A stretch of 64,000 bases of DNA from Christensenellaceae bacterium. Lineage in GTDB: Bacteria > Bacillota > Clostridia > Christensenellales > Aristaeellaceae. Of this stretch, positions 36,235 to 45,680 are shown piece after piece. A program made the translations under genes and the position numbers. The notes under the pieces are model-generated. The model saw only the letters and a program-made list of their open reading frames with translations, had not been told where the DNA came from and searched no databases. Each line of letters opens with the position of its first letter. Position 1 is the stretch's first letter. The stretch covers positions 1-64,000 of the forward strand of contig DUQK01000044.1 of assembly GCA_012837835.1 (NCBI GenBank), in the 5' to 3' direction.

Positions 36235-38906
36235 AACGCACAACTGCCATAATGCTTGCCGTAATATTGGTCGCGGCAATAGCGATAGGCGCACTTATCA
36301 GCCAGAAGAACACCCTAGTAAGCGAAAAAGACACTCTGGCTCAACAGGTTGAAAACCTAACAGGCGAAGTAGACAGCCTTAATGCGAAGCTTAAGGCGGA
36401 CGAGGAAGAGGCGAAAAAGCTAGACGATACCGAGGCTGAAAAAGAAAAAATCGCCGAAGAAAAAAAGGTACTGGAAGAAAAAATAACAGAGCTTGAAGAA
36501 GCGGCAAAGGCAAACGAAGAGGAGCTTAAAAAGCTCAAGGCGGAAGCCGGAGTTAAGGGCGAAAGCCTTATAGCGCTTCAGAATGCATTAGAGGCGGCTA
36601 AACTTGAAAAAGAGAATGTTGCTGAAGAAAAAACGGCGCTTGAAGAAAAAATAACAAAGCTTGAAGAAGCGGCAAAGGCAAACGAAGAGGAGCTTAAAAA
36701 GCTCAAGGCGGAAGCCGAAGTTAAGGGCGAAAGCCTTATAGCGCTTCAAAATGCATTAGAGGCTGCTAAGCTTGAAAAAGAGAATATTGCCGAAGAAAAA
36801 AAGGTATTAGAAGACAAGATAACTGAGTTTGAAGAAGCGGAAAAACCGGACGAAAAAGAGCTTAAAAAGCTTAGGGCGGAAGCCGAAGTTAAGGGCGAAA
36901 GCCTTATAGCGCTTCAGAATGCATTAGAGGCTGCTAAGCTTGAAAAAGAAAATGTTGCTGAAGAAAAAACGGCACTGGAAGAGAAGATAACAGAGCTTGA
37001 AGAAGCAGCAAAGGCAAACGAAGAGGAACTTAAAAAGCTTAAGGCGGAAGCAAAAGTAAAGGGCGAGAGTCTTATTGCCCTTCAAAAGGGACATGAGGCG
37101 GTAAAGCTTGAAAAAGAAGCTCTCTCCACCGAAAAACAGGCACTTGAGGACAAAGCATCCGGGCTTGAAGAAACGGTAAAAGCAAAAGAAGAAGAGCTAT
37201 CAGCTAAAATAAGTGCCCTTGAAGAAAATGTAGCAGCCACAGAAGCGGAACTTGAAAGCGCAAAAGAAAGTATTGCACTTCTCCAAACTGAAAAAGAGGA
37301 GCTTGAAAAAGCCAAGGCAGCTTTAGAAGAAGAGCTTGAGGCAGCTGAAAACAACCTAGCCGCAATGAAAGTGGAGCTTGAAAATGTAGATACTGCGCTT
37401 TCAAAAGCAAAGGAAGAAAAAGAATCTGAAAGCGATGACGTTGCTAAGGTAGACAGCATAACAATACTCCACACTAACGACATACATGCAAGGGTAGAGG
37501 GTAACGATAAGAATTTGATAGGCTATCCTCTATTAGTTGCAATAGCAAACGAGCACAGGAAAGAAGGAGAAGTACTTTTACTTGATGCGGGCGATACCTT
37601 GCACGGTACATCATTTGCAAACCTAACTCAGGGTGAAAGCATAGTAGAAATAATGAACCTTGCAGGCTACGATGCCATGGCGCCCGGCAACCACGACTTT
37701 AACTACGGTTACGACCGTCTTATGGAACTGGAAAAACTTATGGAGTTTAAACTCGTGAATGCTAATATTTATATAGGAGAGGAATCTGCATTTGCGCCTG
37801 TTGCAATACTTGAAAAAGGCGGCAGGAAAATAGCTGTAGTCGGTGTTGCTAACCCTGATATGAAATCCGCAATACATCCTGATAGGATAAAGGATCTTGA
37901 TTTTAGAAACTACAATGTACTAACTCCTGTAGTAAACAACCTTAAAGATGAAACAGACGCTGTAATAGTGCTTGCACACTGGGGTTCGGACGATGCCTAT
38001 GTACCCAACAGCTCAGTGCTGGCGACTATTCCAGGTGTAGATCTGGTAGTAGACGGACACAGCCATACTTCTTTTGAGGATATTAAGCAGGTTGAGGGCG
38101 CAGCGCTGATAGTAAGTGCAGGCGGGCATATGAGTGAAATAGGCAGGGTAGAGATGCGCTTTACTGATGATGGCGTAGTTTGCAAAGCTAGCCCAATAAG
38201 CTACGAAGAAGCGCAGAAATATACCCCCGATGAGGACATAGCTCAGCTCATTGCAAACCTTAAGGCAAAGCAGGAGGAGCTGCTGAACACAGTAATAGGC
38301 AAGACTGAAGTGTTCCTAGATGGCGAAAGGGAAACCAACCGCACAGGCGAAACCAACCTTGGCAACCTTGCTACCAATGCGCTGCTCTGGTACTCTGGGG
38401 CTGACTTCGCCTTTACAAACGGCGGTGGTATACGCACAAGTATAGACAAGGGTGATATAACCCAGGGCAATATAATAGAAGTATTCCCCTTTGGAAACAG
38501 CGTTGTTATTATAGAAGCTACAGGCGAAAATATACTAAAAGCAATGGAGCACGGGCTTAGCAAATACCCCGAAACAAACGGTGGTTTCCCGCAAATAGGC
38601 GGAGGCAAGCTTGTGTTTGACCCTGCAAAGGAAGCAGGCAGCCGCGTAGTTGAAATAGAAATAAACGGTGAAGCTATTGAGCCCGACAAAAAATACACGC
38701 TGGTTACTAATGACTTCCTTGCCGCCGGCGGCGATGGTTATGAAATGCTTAAGGATTGCCCGCTGCTGCGCTACCAAGGCACCTTGGATGAAGCCTTTAT
38801 AGAGTATATAAGGCATATAGGCGTAGTGAATATAGATATTGAGGGGCGCATAACCCATGCTGAAGCGGAACCCTATAAGGTACCCGAAACTAAGGTAGGT
38901 CCTTAA
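36231..38906 (+). CDS. Membrane-anchored 5'-nucleotidase with long repeat-built coiled coil
   Basis: About 891 residues. A hydrophobic helix (5-23) with no clear cleavage site is followed by a charged coiled coil to about 410 containing four copies of a 56-residue unit (GESLIALQNALEAAKLEKEN and KANEEELKKLKAEA). From about 412 comes a complete UshA-type 5'-nucleotidase: metal motifs HTNDIHARVEG, LDAGDTLHG, APGNHDFNYG, LAHWGSDD and VDGHSHTSF, then the C-terminal domain with TNGGGIRTSIDKGDI and TNDFLAAGGDGY. It should hydrolyse extracellular nucleotides at a distance from the membrane. The ATG at 36231 follows AAGGAGG and overlaps the ArsC-like stop. A terminator follows. Confidence 0.9.
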   Translation: MKRTTAIMLAVILVAAIAIGALISQKNTLVSEKDTLAQQVENLTGEVDSLNAKLKADEEEAKKLDDTEAEKEKIAEEKKVLEEKITELEEAAKANEEELKKLKAEAGVKGESLIALQNALEAAKLEKENVAEEKTALEEKITKLEEAAKANEEELKKLKAEAEVKGESLIALQNALEAAKLEKENIAEEKKVLEDKITEFEEAEKPDEKELKKLRAEAEVKGESLIALQNALEAAKLEKENVAEEKTALEEKITELEEAAKANEEELKKLKAEAKVKGESLIALQKGHEAVKLEKEALSTEKQALEDKASGLEETVKAKEEELSAKISALEENVAATEAELESAKESIALLQTEKEELEKAKAALEEELEAAENNLAAMKVELENVDTALSKAKEEKESESDDVAKVDSITILHTNDIHARVEGNDKNLIGYPLLVAIANEHRKEGEVLLLDAGDTLHGTSFANLTQGESIVEIMNLAGYDAMAPGNHDFNYGYDRLMELEKLMEFKLVNANIYIGEESAFAPVAILEKGGRKIAVVGVANPDMKSAIHPDRIKDLDFRNYNVLTPVVNNLKDETDAVIVLAHWGSDDAYVPNSSVLATIPGVDLVVDGHSHTSFEDIKQVEGAALIVSAGGHMSEIGRVEMRFTDDGVVCKASPISYEEAQKYTPDEDIAQLIANLKAKQEELLNTVIGKTEVFLDGERETNRTGETNLGNLATNALLWYSGADFAFTNGGGIRTSIDKGDITQGNIIEVFPFGNSVVIIEATGENILKAMEHGLSKYPETNGGFPQIGGGKLVFDPAKEAGSRVVEIEINGEAIEPDKKYTLVTNDFLAAGGDGYEMLKDCPLLRYQGTLDEAFIEYIRHIGVVNIDIEGRITHAEAEPYKVPETKVGP
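36453..37131 (+). repeat. Tandem 168-bp repeats inside the nucleotidase gene
   Basis: Four in-frame units with a 168-base period: the marker GGCGAAAGCCTTATAGCG recurs at 36558, 36726 and 36894, with a slightly altered copy at 37062. Each unit codes for 56 residues, exactly eight heptads, so copy number can change without breaking the coiled coil. Confidence 0.92.
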
Positions 38907-38918
38907 TATTAAACAAAG

Positions 38919-38946
38919 TAAAGGCAGGCGGAAAGCCTGCCTTTTA
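38919..38946 (+). terminator. Terminator after the nucleotidase gene
   Basis: AAAGGCAGGC and GCCTGCCTTTT pair around a 5-base loop at 38920-38945, ending in a T run 15 bases after the stop. Confidence 0.8.
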
Positions 38947-38990
38947 AATTTAAATATATAGGCGGAATATATAATCTATAGATGCTTATG

Positions 38991-39143
38991 CTTATCTCAG
39001 ATAAAATCAGCTTTATCTTGTGCGCCTTTTCCGATTTGTCTTTGCTTTGTTAAGGCGCTATAGCGCCGCTATGTTTCCTTTGCCAAGCTTTGCCAAATCA
39101 AAAAATACGCTGCAATCTATGCGCTGTTTTAAACTGAGATAAA
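38991..39143 (+). repeat. Dispersed 153-bp intergenic repeat, copy 1
   Basis: Begins CTTATCTCAG and ends CTGAGATAAA, so the ends are inverted. It matches the element at 55392-55544 without gaps, with about 15 differences by eye. No ORF fits inside. It lies between the nucleotidase terminator and the promoter of the ECF transporter gene. Confidence 0.85.
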
Positions 39144-39271
39144 TATTAGCTAGTATTTATTGTAAAAATTCCTGCCTGCGAAAAAGAAATTTTATGCCTA
39201 TATGCAAAGTAAATGGCTCAAACTGCTTTAAAACCGGTGTCATAGCGCAAATTAATAAAAAACCACATATT

Positions 39272-39300
39272 TTGACAAGCATATTTATGCTTGATATAAT
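39272..39300 (+). promoter_or_regulatory. Promoter of the ECF S-component gene
   Basis: TTGACA (39272-39277) and TATAAT (39295-39300) with a 17-base spacer, a perfect consensus. It leaves an untranslated leader of about 78 bases in which no known riboswitch was recognised. Confidence 0.88.
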
Positions 39301-39384
39301 TCTAAAGCCGATACCTATAAGGATTGGACTTTGATTTTTTTGTAGTTTCGTCAGGTATCTATACGAACTTGAACGGAGGTAAGT

Positions 39385-39948
39385 ATGAACAAAACAGGTA
39401 AGCTCGCTTTAAACGCAATGCTCGCAGGTATAATAATAGTGCTGGGACTGACCCCGCTAGGGCTTATACCGCTTGGCTTTATAAATATTACAACTCTTTG
39501 CATACCCGTAATAGCAGGTACGCTAATTATGGGGATAAAACAGGGTATGTTGTATGGTTTTCTATTTGGCACGGTAAGTATGCTTAGTATGCTTGGGTTT
39601 GGTATGACGGCGCCAAGCATGCTGGCTGCAAACCTGTTTGCTGCTTCTCCCGCGCTGGCAATACTAATGTGCTATATACCAAGGCTTTTAGTGCCGCTTG
39701 TTGCGTATACTGTATTTAAAAAATATTCTGCCGGTATATCCGCTTTTGCCGCATCGCTAACTAATACTGTTATGTATTTAGGGCTGATGTGGCTGTTTTA
39801 CGCTGTTTCGGGGCTGGATACTTCTAAAATAATAGCCCTTATATTAGGTACCGGCTTTATAGCAGGCGGAGCAGAGGCGTTTGTAGCGTTTTTACTTGTT
39901 CCGCCTATATATAAGGCGCTTTCACGCATCAATAGTAAAGGAGATTAA
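39385..39948 (+). CDS. ECF transporter S component, probably pantothenate (PanT-like)
   Basis: A 187-residue membrane protein with six hydrophobic helices and the S-component start MNKTGKLALNAMLAGIIIVL, whose early Ala/Met-rich helix contacts EcfT. The genes for the energising EcfA/EcfT module are not in this window, so it would share a general module encoded elsewhere. The pantothenate kinase gene follows after 4 bases, which suggests vitamin B5 as substrate; that is inferred from context. AGGAGG-like CGGAGG precedes the start. Confidence 0.78.
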   Translation: MNKTGKLALNAMLAGIIIVLGLTPLGLIPLGFINITTLCIPVIAGTLIMGIKQGMLYGFLFGTVSMLSMLGFGMTAPSMLAANLFAASPALAILMCYIPRLLVPLVAYTVFKKYSAGISAFAASLTNTVMYLGLMWLFYAVSGLDTSKIIALILGTGFIAGGAEAFVAFLLVPPIYKALSRINSKGD

Positions 39949-39952
39949 AACC

Positions 39953-40723
39953 ATGTTGCTGGCAATGGACATAGGTAATACCAATATTAAAAACGGGCTT
40001 TACGAGGGTGGTAAACTTAAACAGTACTGGCGTATAGCTACCAATAGGCAGTACACTAGCGATGAATACGGCATAGTTATGGAGGATATGTTCCGCCACG
40101 TTAATGAGTCCATAAAAAATGTAAAAGGGATAATAATATCCTCAGTAGTGCCTACTGTAAACTATACTATAGAGCACATGTGCAGGGATTTTTTTGATAT
40201 AACACCTATGTTTGTAGGTCCCGGAATAAAGACGGGTATAAACATAAAATACGAAAATCCAAAGGAACTTGGCAGCGATAGGATATGTAATGCAGTAGCT
40301 GCATACTATGTGTATGGCGGTCCCTGCATATATATAGACTTTGGCACTGCAACGTCATTTGGAGCGGTAAACGAAAAGGGGGATTTTTTGGGCGGCTGCA
40401 TATGCCCCGGTATAAAGGTTGCAAGTGAAGCTCTTATAAAAAACACAGCTAAGCTGCCTCATTATGAACTAGTGAAGCCGGAAAAAGTAATAGGAAGGAC
40501 TACAGTTTCCAACCTGCAGTCGGGCATAATATACGGCTTTGTTGGGCAGGTAGAATACCTTGTTGACCGTATGAAAGAAGAAATCGCCTGTTCAAATGTA
40601 AAGGTTATAGCTACCGGCGGTTTTTCCCACCTTATTGCAACTGAAACCAGCGCAATAGAGCATATAGACGGCACCCTTACATTAAATGGGCTAAGGCTCA
40701 TATACGAAAAGAACAAATCTTAA
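39953..40723 (+). CDS. Type III pantothenate kinase (CoaX)
   Basis: A protein of about 256 residues of the ASKHA fold. MLLAMDIGNTNIKNGLY carries the phosphate-1 motif, GSDRICNAVAAYYVYGG near 106 and IDFGTATSFGAVNEKGDFLGG near 125 (given as IDFGTATSF and GAVNEKGDFLGG) carry the substrate and catalytic residues, and ATGGFSHLI near 220 is conserved. It phosphorylates pantothenate in the first step of CoA synthesis. The ATG at 39953 follows AAAGGAG; the frame is open further upstream without such a site. It is coupled to the S-component gene. Confidence 0.93.
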   Translation: MLLAMDIGNTNIKNGLYEGGKLKQYWRIATNRQYTSDEYGIVMEDMFRHVNESIKNVKGIIISSVVPTVNYTIEHMCRDFFDITPMFVGPGIKTGINIKYENPKELGSDRICNAVAAYYVYGGPCIYIDFGTATSFGAVNEKGDFLGGCICPGIKVASEALIKNTAKLPHYELVKPEKVIGRTTVSNLQSGIIYGFVGQVEYLVDRMKEEIACSNVKVIATGGFSHLIATETSAIEHIDGTLTLNGLRLIYEKNKS

Positions 40724-40749
40724 TTAATATTTATTATTAATAAGCGGTA

Positions 40750-42162
40750 TCACCTGTAATAACGGGTTGTATACCGCCTTTTTTGTTTATATTTTAATTT
40801 CCTTTTTCTTGTAAACAGCTTATATAACAGGTGGGATATTATTGCTACCGCAAGCACGGGCAGGGATAGTATAAACAGAAGCTCAACAGAAAACGGCGGG
40901 AAGGGGTTAGGGTCAGTTTCCGCGTACTGGCGTATCTCATCAAGTGTGGGCGCTATTGCCAGCCTTCTATTTACAGACCTGCTTGCTATAAGTTCATACT
41001 CTATAGGTTTATCAGATCCGACAGGAATATAGGTTAATATACCTATTACTTCTCCTGCTGCAATAGGCGCTTCAAGCGGTCGAGTAAACTCAAACTGCGT
41101 ATACCTGTTGTAATTTAGAAGTGAAGTATCCTCCTCACCCTTAGGGTACACCAAATGGTCATCAGCAAGCGGGTCAAGCTTGTGCAGGGATAATTCAAGC
41201 CTGCCCAGAGCTTCGTCATCAAGCGCGAAGGATGAAATATCTATAGCCATGGGGTTTTTCTTGTATATTTCCTCTATGCTGGTTGATACAAAATGAGAAA
41301 AGCCATAGTCAAACAGCTTAATAGTATCGGTAAAACAACGCCTGTAACTTGTGGATTTAAGGGTGACGGATATTAGCGAAACGCCCTCCCTTTTAGCGGC
41401 TCCTACATAGCAGTAGCCAGCGTTTGAATGATAGCCCGTTTTTATACCTATTGCGTCGGGGTAATAGTAGGCAATCTCTTCTTCAACCGTGGAAGGGTGT
41501 AAGAATATATCATCCTTGCTTAGAAGGTTCTTGCCTTGGTTTTTGTTATTGGACTTTACCGTGAACTTGGTAAGTGAAGCTAACTCTCTAAAAGCTTCAT
41601 TTTTCATAGCCTCCCTTGCTATTATAGCAAGGTCCCTTGCGGTACTTATATGGTATTCATTATGTAGACCGTGGGCATTTGTAAAATTAGTGCTTGTGCA
41701 GCCGTATTTTTGCGCAGCTTCATTCATAAGCGCAACAAAACCTTGCTGCGTGCCGGATATGGCTTCAGCTATTAGGTTAGCACCATCGTTACCTGATGAT
41801 ACCTTTGTTGCTGCTATTAAATCCCTAAGGCTTATTTCCTGCCCTACTTCAAGCGGTATAAGCGCCGGGTTCTCATCCTGTATATCAAGTGCGCCTTGGC
41901 TCGTTATAATTGTTCTATCTAAATCGCCGCCCATGGTTATTGCAAGCAACAATGTCATAATCTTGGTTGTGGAGGCGGGATATCTTAACACATCCGCATC
42001 CTTTTCAAACAGTACTTCGCCGGTATCGGCGTTTATAAGTATGGCGGATTCGCTTCTTAGGTCTGAGGGTTTTAAATCTTCAGATTTGTTTGTATCCTCA
42101 GCGGAGCAGGGTAGAGCAAGGCAGAGCATTAAAGATAAAAGTATAGCTATAGCTTTCTTCAT
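40750..42162 (-). CDS. D-alanyl-D-alanine carboxypeptidase (DacF-type PBP)
   Basis: About 470 residues. A signal peptide (1-20, ending PCSAE) leads to an S11 peptidase domain with SxxK as PASTTKIM near 64, SxN as SSGND near 121 and KTG as GIKTGYHSNAG near 223, followed by a PBP5-type beta domain, a transmembrane helix near 430-450 and a basic tail (TRKRKLKYKQKRR). It trims pentapeptides in peptidoglycan. The ATG at 42162 is chosen because GGAGGGGGG precedes it; an upstream in-frame ATG at 42213 has no such site. Monocistronic. Confidence 0.93.
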   Translation of the reverse strand: MKKAIAILLSLMLCLALPCSAEDTNKSEDLKPSDLRSESAILINADTGEVLFEKDADVLRYPASTTKIMTLLLAITMGGDLDRTIITSQGALDIQDENPALIPLEVGQEISLRDLIAATKVSSGNDGANLIAEAISGTQQGFVALMNEAAQKYGCTSTNFTNAHGLHNEYHISTARDLAIIAREAMKNEAFRELASLTKFTVKSNNKNQGKNLLSKDDIFLHPSTVEEEIAYYYPDAIGIKTGYHSNAGYCYVGAAKREGVSLISVTLKSTSYRRCFTDTIKLFDYGFSHFVSTSIEEIYKKNPMAIDISSFALDDEALGRLELSLHKLDPLADDHLVYPKGEEDTSLLNYNRYTQFEFTRPLEAPIAAGEVIGILTYIPVGSDKPIEYELIASRSVNRRLAIAPTLDEIRQYAETDPNPFPPFSVELLFILSLPVLAVAIISHLLYKLFTRKRKLKYKQKRRYTTRYYR

Positions 42163-42317
42163 CTCCCCCCTCCTTTCAATTGCATTATATATTGTAGGCG
42201 TTTGCAGTGTCAAGAAAACCGAAGCCTTTATATGGATTACAATAAAGGCAAAAAGCTTGCCATATATCTCTCCTTTTACTATAATAAAGTCAATAATTAC
42301 CCGAAGGAGGGAACAAC

Positions 42318-44039
42318 ATGGACGTTATGCGTACTTATGAAAGCTGGCTTACTATGTTTAAGGACGATGAAAAGCTCGTCAAGGAGCTTAAGTCCATAGC
42401 AGATAAGCCAAAGGAAATCGAAGATAGGTTTTATCAGGAACTAAGTTTCGGCACTGCGGGTATGCGGGGTGTGCTCGGTTTTGGCACAAATCGAATGAAC
42501 ATATACAATGTACGCCGTGCAACCGCAGGTTTTGCGGAATATCTCAAGGAAGACCCTATAAACGCAGAAAAGGGCGTAGCGATAGCTTATGACAGCCGTA
42601 TTATGAGTCCGGAATTTGCCAAAGAAACTGCGCTGGTTCTGTGCAACAGAGGCATTAAGGCGCTGCTTTTTAATGCCCTGCGTCCTGTTCCTGTACTAAG
42701 TTTTGCTATAAGGCATTTGGGCTGCGCTGCGGGCGTTGCCATTACTGCTTCGCATAACCCCAAGGAATATAACGGCTATAAAGTGTACGGAAGCGATGGC
42801 GCGCAGCTATCCCCCGATGCGGCTGAAAAGGTAACTGTTGCCTTAAACTCTATTCCCTATCAGGATGCCGTACCTATGGATGAAAAAGAGGCGCTGGATA
42901 AGGGTCTTCTCAAATATATAGGCAATAAAGAAGTAGATGATGACTATATAAACATGGTGCTTTCACTTCAAGTAAGACCCGGGCTCCTTAAAGAAAACGG
43001 GGATAAACTTGCTATTGTATATACCCCCCTGCACGGTACAGGGAATATTCCCGTAAGACGCGCGCTTAAGGAAGCGGGTATACCCAATGTAACAATAGTA
43101 AAGGAGCAGGAATTGCCTGACGGAACATTTCCGACCGTAAATGCGCCAAACCCTGAAGACCCTAGCACGTTCACCCTTGCAATACCTCTTGCAAAGGAAG
43201 CCGGCGCAACCTTTATTATAGGTACCGACCCTGATTGCGATCGCATGGGGCTATGCGTAAGGGATAGCGAGGGAAATTACCGCACATTAAAAGGCAACCA
43301 GATAGGCGCGCTGCTTTTATTCCATATACTATCATCCCTTAAATCAAGAGGAGTGCTGCCTGAAAACGGTGCAGTATGCAAGTCTTTAGTATCTACCCAG
43401 CTTGCCAAAGCCATATGCGACCATTTTGGAGTGGCGCTTTTTGATACGCTTACGGGCTTTAAATTTATAGGCGAAAAAATGCAGGAGTTTGATGATACTA
43501 ATTCCCATGTATTCCTATTTGGTTTTGAAGAGAGCTATGGATATCTATCTTCAAATGATGTTAGGGATAAGGACGCTGTAAACGCAAGCTTACTAACGGC
43601 GGAAGCTGCCTGCGCATGCATGCTTGAAGGCACTACCCTATATGAAAAGCTTATAGAAATTTATGAGCGCTTCGGTTACTGGGAGGAGAACACGATATCC
43701 TTAACTCTCCCCGGTAAGGACGGACAAGAAAAGATAGCGTCCATTATGGCTAATATGCGCAAAGGTGTACCTGAAAAAATAGGCGGATTTAAAGTGCTTG
43801 CTGTAAGGGACTACCTGTCAGGCAAACGCACAGATATTTCAGGTGCCCAAACGCCCCTTGGCACCGTCCCCAGCGATGTAATATATTACGAACTTGAGGG
43901 CGGGCACTGGGTATGTGTGCGCCCCAGCGGAACGGAACCTAAGATTAAGCTATATGTAAACACATGCGCAAAAGATGCCAAAACCGCGAAAGAGCTTTAT
44001 GAAAAGCTGCTTGCTTCTGTAGAGCATATGGTTTCGTAA
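42318..44039 (+). CDS. Phosphoglucomutase / phosphomannomutase (PgcA-like)
   Basis: A 573-residue alpha-D-phosphohexomutase. The catalytic serine loop is ITASHNPKEYNGYKVYG near 140, the magnesium site GTDPDCDRMG near 301, the sugar-specificity loop GFEESYGYL near 401 and the phosphate loop RPSGTEPKIKLYV near 541. Length fits the long Firmicutes PgcA type that interconverts glucose 6- and 1-phosphate. AAGGAGG precedes the ATG. A terminator follows and no operon partner is evident. Confidence 0.94.
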   Translation: MDVMRTYESWLTMFKDDEKLVKELKSIADKPKEIEDRFYQELSFGTAGMRGVLGFGTNRMNIYNVRRATAGFAEYLKEDPINAEKGVAIAYDSRIMSPEFAKETALVLCNRGIKALLFNALRPVPVLSFAIRHLGCAAGVAITASHNPKEYNGYKVYGSDGAQLSPDAAEKVTVALNSIPYQDAVPMDEKEALDKGLLKYIGNKEVDDDYINMVLSLQVRPGLLKENGDKLAIVYTPLHGTGNIPVRRALKEAGIPNVTIVKEQELPDGTFPTVNAPNPEDPSTFTLAIPLAKEAGATFIIGTDPDCDRMGLCVRDSEGNYRTLKGNQIGALLLFHILSSLKSRGVLPENGAVCKSLVSTQLAKAICDHFGVALFDTLTGFKFIGEKMQEFDDTNSHVFLFGFEESYGYLSSNDVRDKDAVNASLLTAEAACACMLEGTTLYEKLIEIYERFGYWEENTISLTLPGKDGQEKIASIMANMRKGVPEKIGGFKVLAVRDYLSGKRTDISGAQTPLGTVPSDVIYYELEGGHWVCVRPSGTEPKIKLYVNTCAKDAKTAKELYEKLLASVEHMVS

Positions 44040-44063
44040 ACAGAGCATAGCATTATAATACTC

Positions 44064-44095
44064 ACCGCCTGCGTATATGCAGGCGGTTATTATGT
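44064..44095 (+). terminator. Terminator after the phosphohexomutase gene
   Basis: A 9-bp GC-rich stem (44064-44072 with 44079-44087) followed by TATTATGTT. The remaining gap to 44359 is AT-rich with no gene seen. Confidence 0.65.
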
Positions 44096-44359
44096 TATGG
44101 TGTGTTTTGCATAAAGAAAAAACAGATATAAGAAAACGGAAGATGTTATTAAAAATGCTTGCTTTTTTGTAATGGGAGAGGCTAAGTATAAGAATATGAC
44201 TAAAAACTGGCTAATAAGAAAAGACCATTTTCCACTGAAAAAACTTCTGTCTAATTTATGATTTTTCTTTTCAAATTTATCGTGCTTTTGCTGTTTATGT
44301 GTTACAATGTTTAAGTTGTTTATTGATATTGAATGAAAACAAAAAGGGGGAAAACTCTC

Positions 44360-45628
44360 ATGACTTACGCTATTATACTTTTCGCCATAACCTATGTGCT
44401 TATGCTGGCTTTTGGTAAATACCGCGCATACATCGCTTTGGGTTCTGCAGCTATATTCATTATTTCTGGAATGTTGCCGTTCGACCAGATTTTTGGCTCC
44501 ATTGACTTCAATGTATTGTTGATGATTGCTGGTACTATGGGTTTGGTTCAGCTTTTTATAGAAAGTAAAATGCCTGCACTTCTTGCAGATTTAGTTATGG
44601 AGAAAGTACCCAATGTACAAATGGCTGCAGTAGCGCTGGCGCTATTTGCAGGAGTCATTTCCGCTTTTGTAGATAATGTAGCCACCGTTTTGATGGTAGC
44701 TCCCATTGCACTTGAAATCTGCAAAAAGCTTAAGACCAATCCTGTGCCGTTCATCATAGCTATAGCAGTATCATCTAACCTGCAAGGCGCTGCAACTTTG
44801 GTTGGCGACACTACCGCTATCATGCTCGGCTCTTATGCGGACATGAATTTTTTGGACTTTTTCGTATATAAAGGTAAGCCTAGCATTTTCTTTGCTGTTG
44901 AACTTGGCGCAATCGCTTCAGCCTTTATTTTGGCTTGGTTGTTCCGCAAGGAAAAACAGCCGATTCCCAAAGGCAGCCCCCGCACCGTTGTTACAGACTA
45001 TGTTCCTTCTATCCTGCTTGGTGGTATGATAGTGCTTTTAATTGCAGCTTCCTTTGTTCCCAATAAGCCTTATATTACAAATGGATTAATTTGTGTGGCG
45101 CTTATGATTATAGGGGTCATTTACAATGTTGTTAAAACTTCCGACAAGAGCACATTCGTACGTATACTAAAAGCGATAGACCTAGATACCATAGGTTTAT
45201 TGTTTGGACTCTTCCTTGTGATAGGCGGTATTACCAATATGGGTGTAATTGATGCTGCTGCTCAATTGCTGGCGAAGCTTGGCGGCGGAAATGTGTTTGT
45301 CCTTTACACAGTTATTGTTTGGGCTTCCGTTCTGCTTTCAGCGTTTATTGACAATATTCCCTACGTTGCAACCATGCTTCCGGTGGTTACAGGTCTTGCC
45401 GCAAATCTTGGAATTGACCCAACGCTGCTTTACTTTGGACTACTTTCCGGCGCTACGCTTGGCGGCAACTGCACTCCCATTGGCGCTTCTGCAAATATTG
45501 CGGGTATCGGTATCCTGCGTAAAGCTGGTTACGAGGTAAAAACATCGGATTTTACCCGGATTGGTATTCCGTTCACTTTAGCCGCGGTTATTCCTGCATA
45601 CATTTATATTTGGGTGCTTTACGCTTAA
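44360..45628 (+). CDS. ArsB/NhaD (ion transporter superfamily) permease
   Basis: A 422-residue membrane protein with about eleven helices in two inverted halves. The repeated signature is visible as AFVDNVATVLMVAPIALEIC near 95 and AFIDNIPYVATMLPVVTGLA near 330, and GATLGGNCTPIGASANI near 366 is the second substrate loop. Family members move sodium, arsenite or dicarboxylates; the substrate here is undetermined. The ATG at 44360 is used because AAGGGGG precedes it; an in-frame ATG at 44333 lies before that site. Monocistronic, with its own terminator. Confidence 0.87.
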   Translation: MTYAIILFAITYVLMLAFGKYRAYIALGSAAIFIISGMLPFDQIFGSIDFNVLLMIAGTMGLVQLFIESKMPALLADLVMEKVPNVQMAAVALALFAGVISAFVDNVATVLMVAPIALEICKKLKTNPVPFIIAIAVSSNLQGAATLVGDTTAIMLGSYADMNFLDFFVYKGKPSIFFAVELGAIASAFILAWLFRKEKQPIPKGSPRTVVTDYVPSILLGGMIVLLIAASFVPNKPYITNGLICVALMIIGVIYNVVKTSDKSTFVRILKAIDLDTIGLLFGLFLVIGGITNMGVIDAAAQLLAKLGGGNVFVLYTVIVWASVLLSAFIDNIPYVATMLPVVTGLAANLGIDPTLLYFGLLSGATLGGNCTPIGASANIAGIGILRKAGYEVKTSDFTRIGIPFTLAAVIPAYIYIWVLYA

Positions 45629-45649
45629 TGCATATGTGTTTATGATACC

Positions 45650-45680
45650 AAAGTCCCAGCTGATATTGCTGGGACTTTTT
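45650..45680 (+). terminator. Terminator after the ArsB/NhaD-type gene
   Basis: An 11-bp stem (AAAGTCCCAGC with GCTGGGACTTT) and 7-base loop ending in five T. Confidence 0.85.

Noticed and set aside
36453..37131. CRISPR-like array
   Set aside because: The 168-bp units are contiguous, in frame and coding, with no spacers.
36341..37483. Serine-rich minus-strand ORFs opposite the coiled coil
   Set aside because: They are the antisense of Glu/Lys-rich codons and have no ribosome binding sites.
39052..39068. Perfect palindrome GGCGCTATAGCGCC inside repeat copy 1
   Set aside because: It is absent from copy 2, in the least conserved part of the element, so it is not a defining feature.
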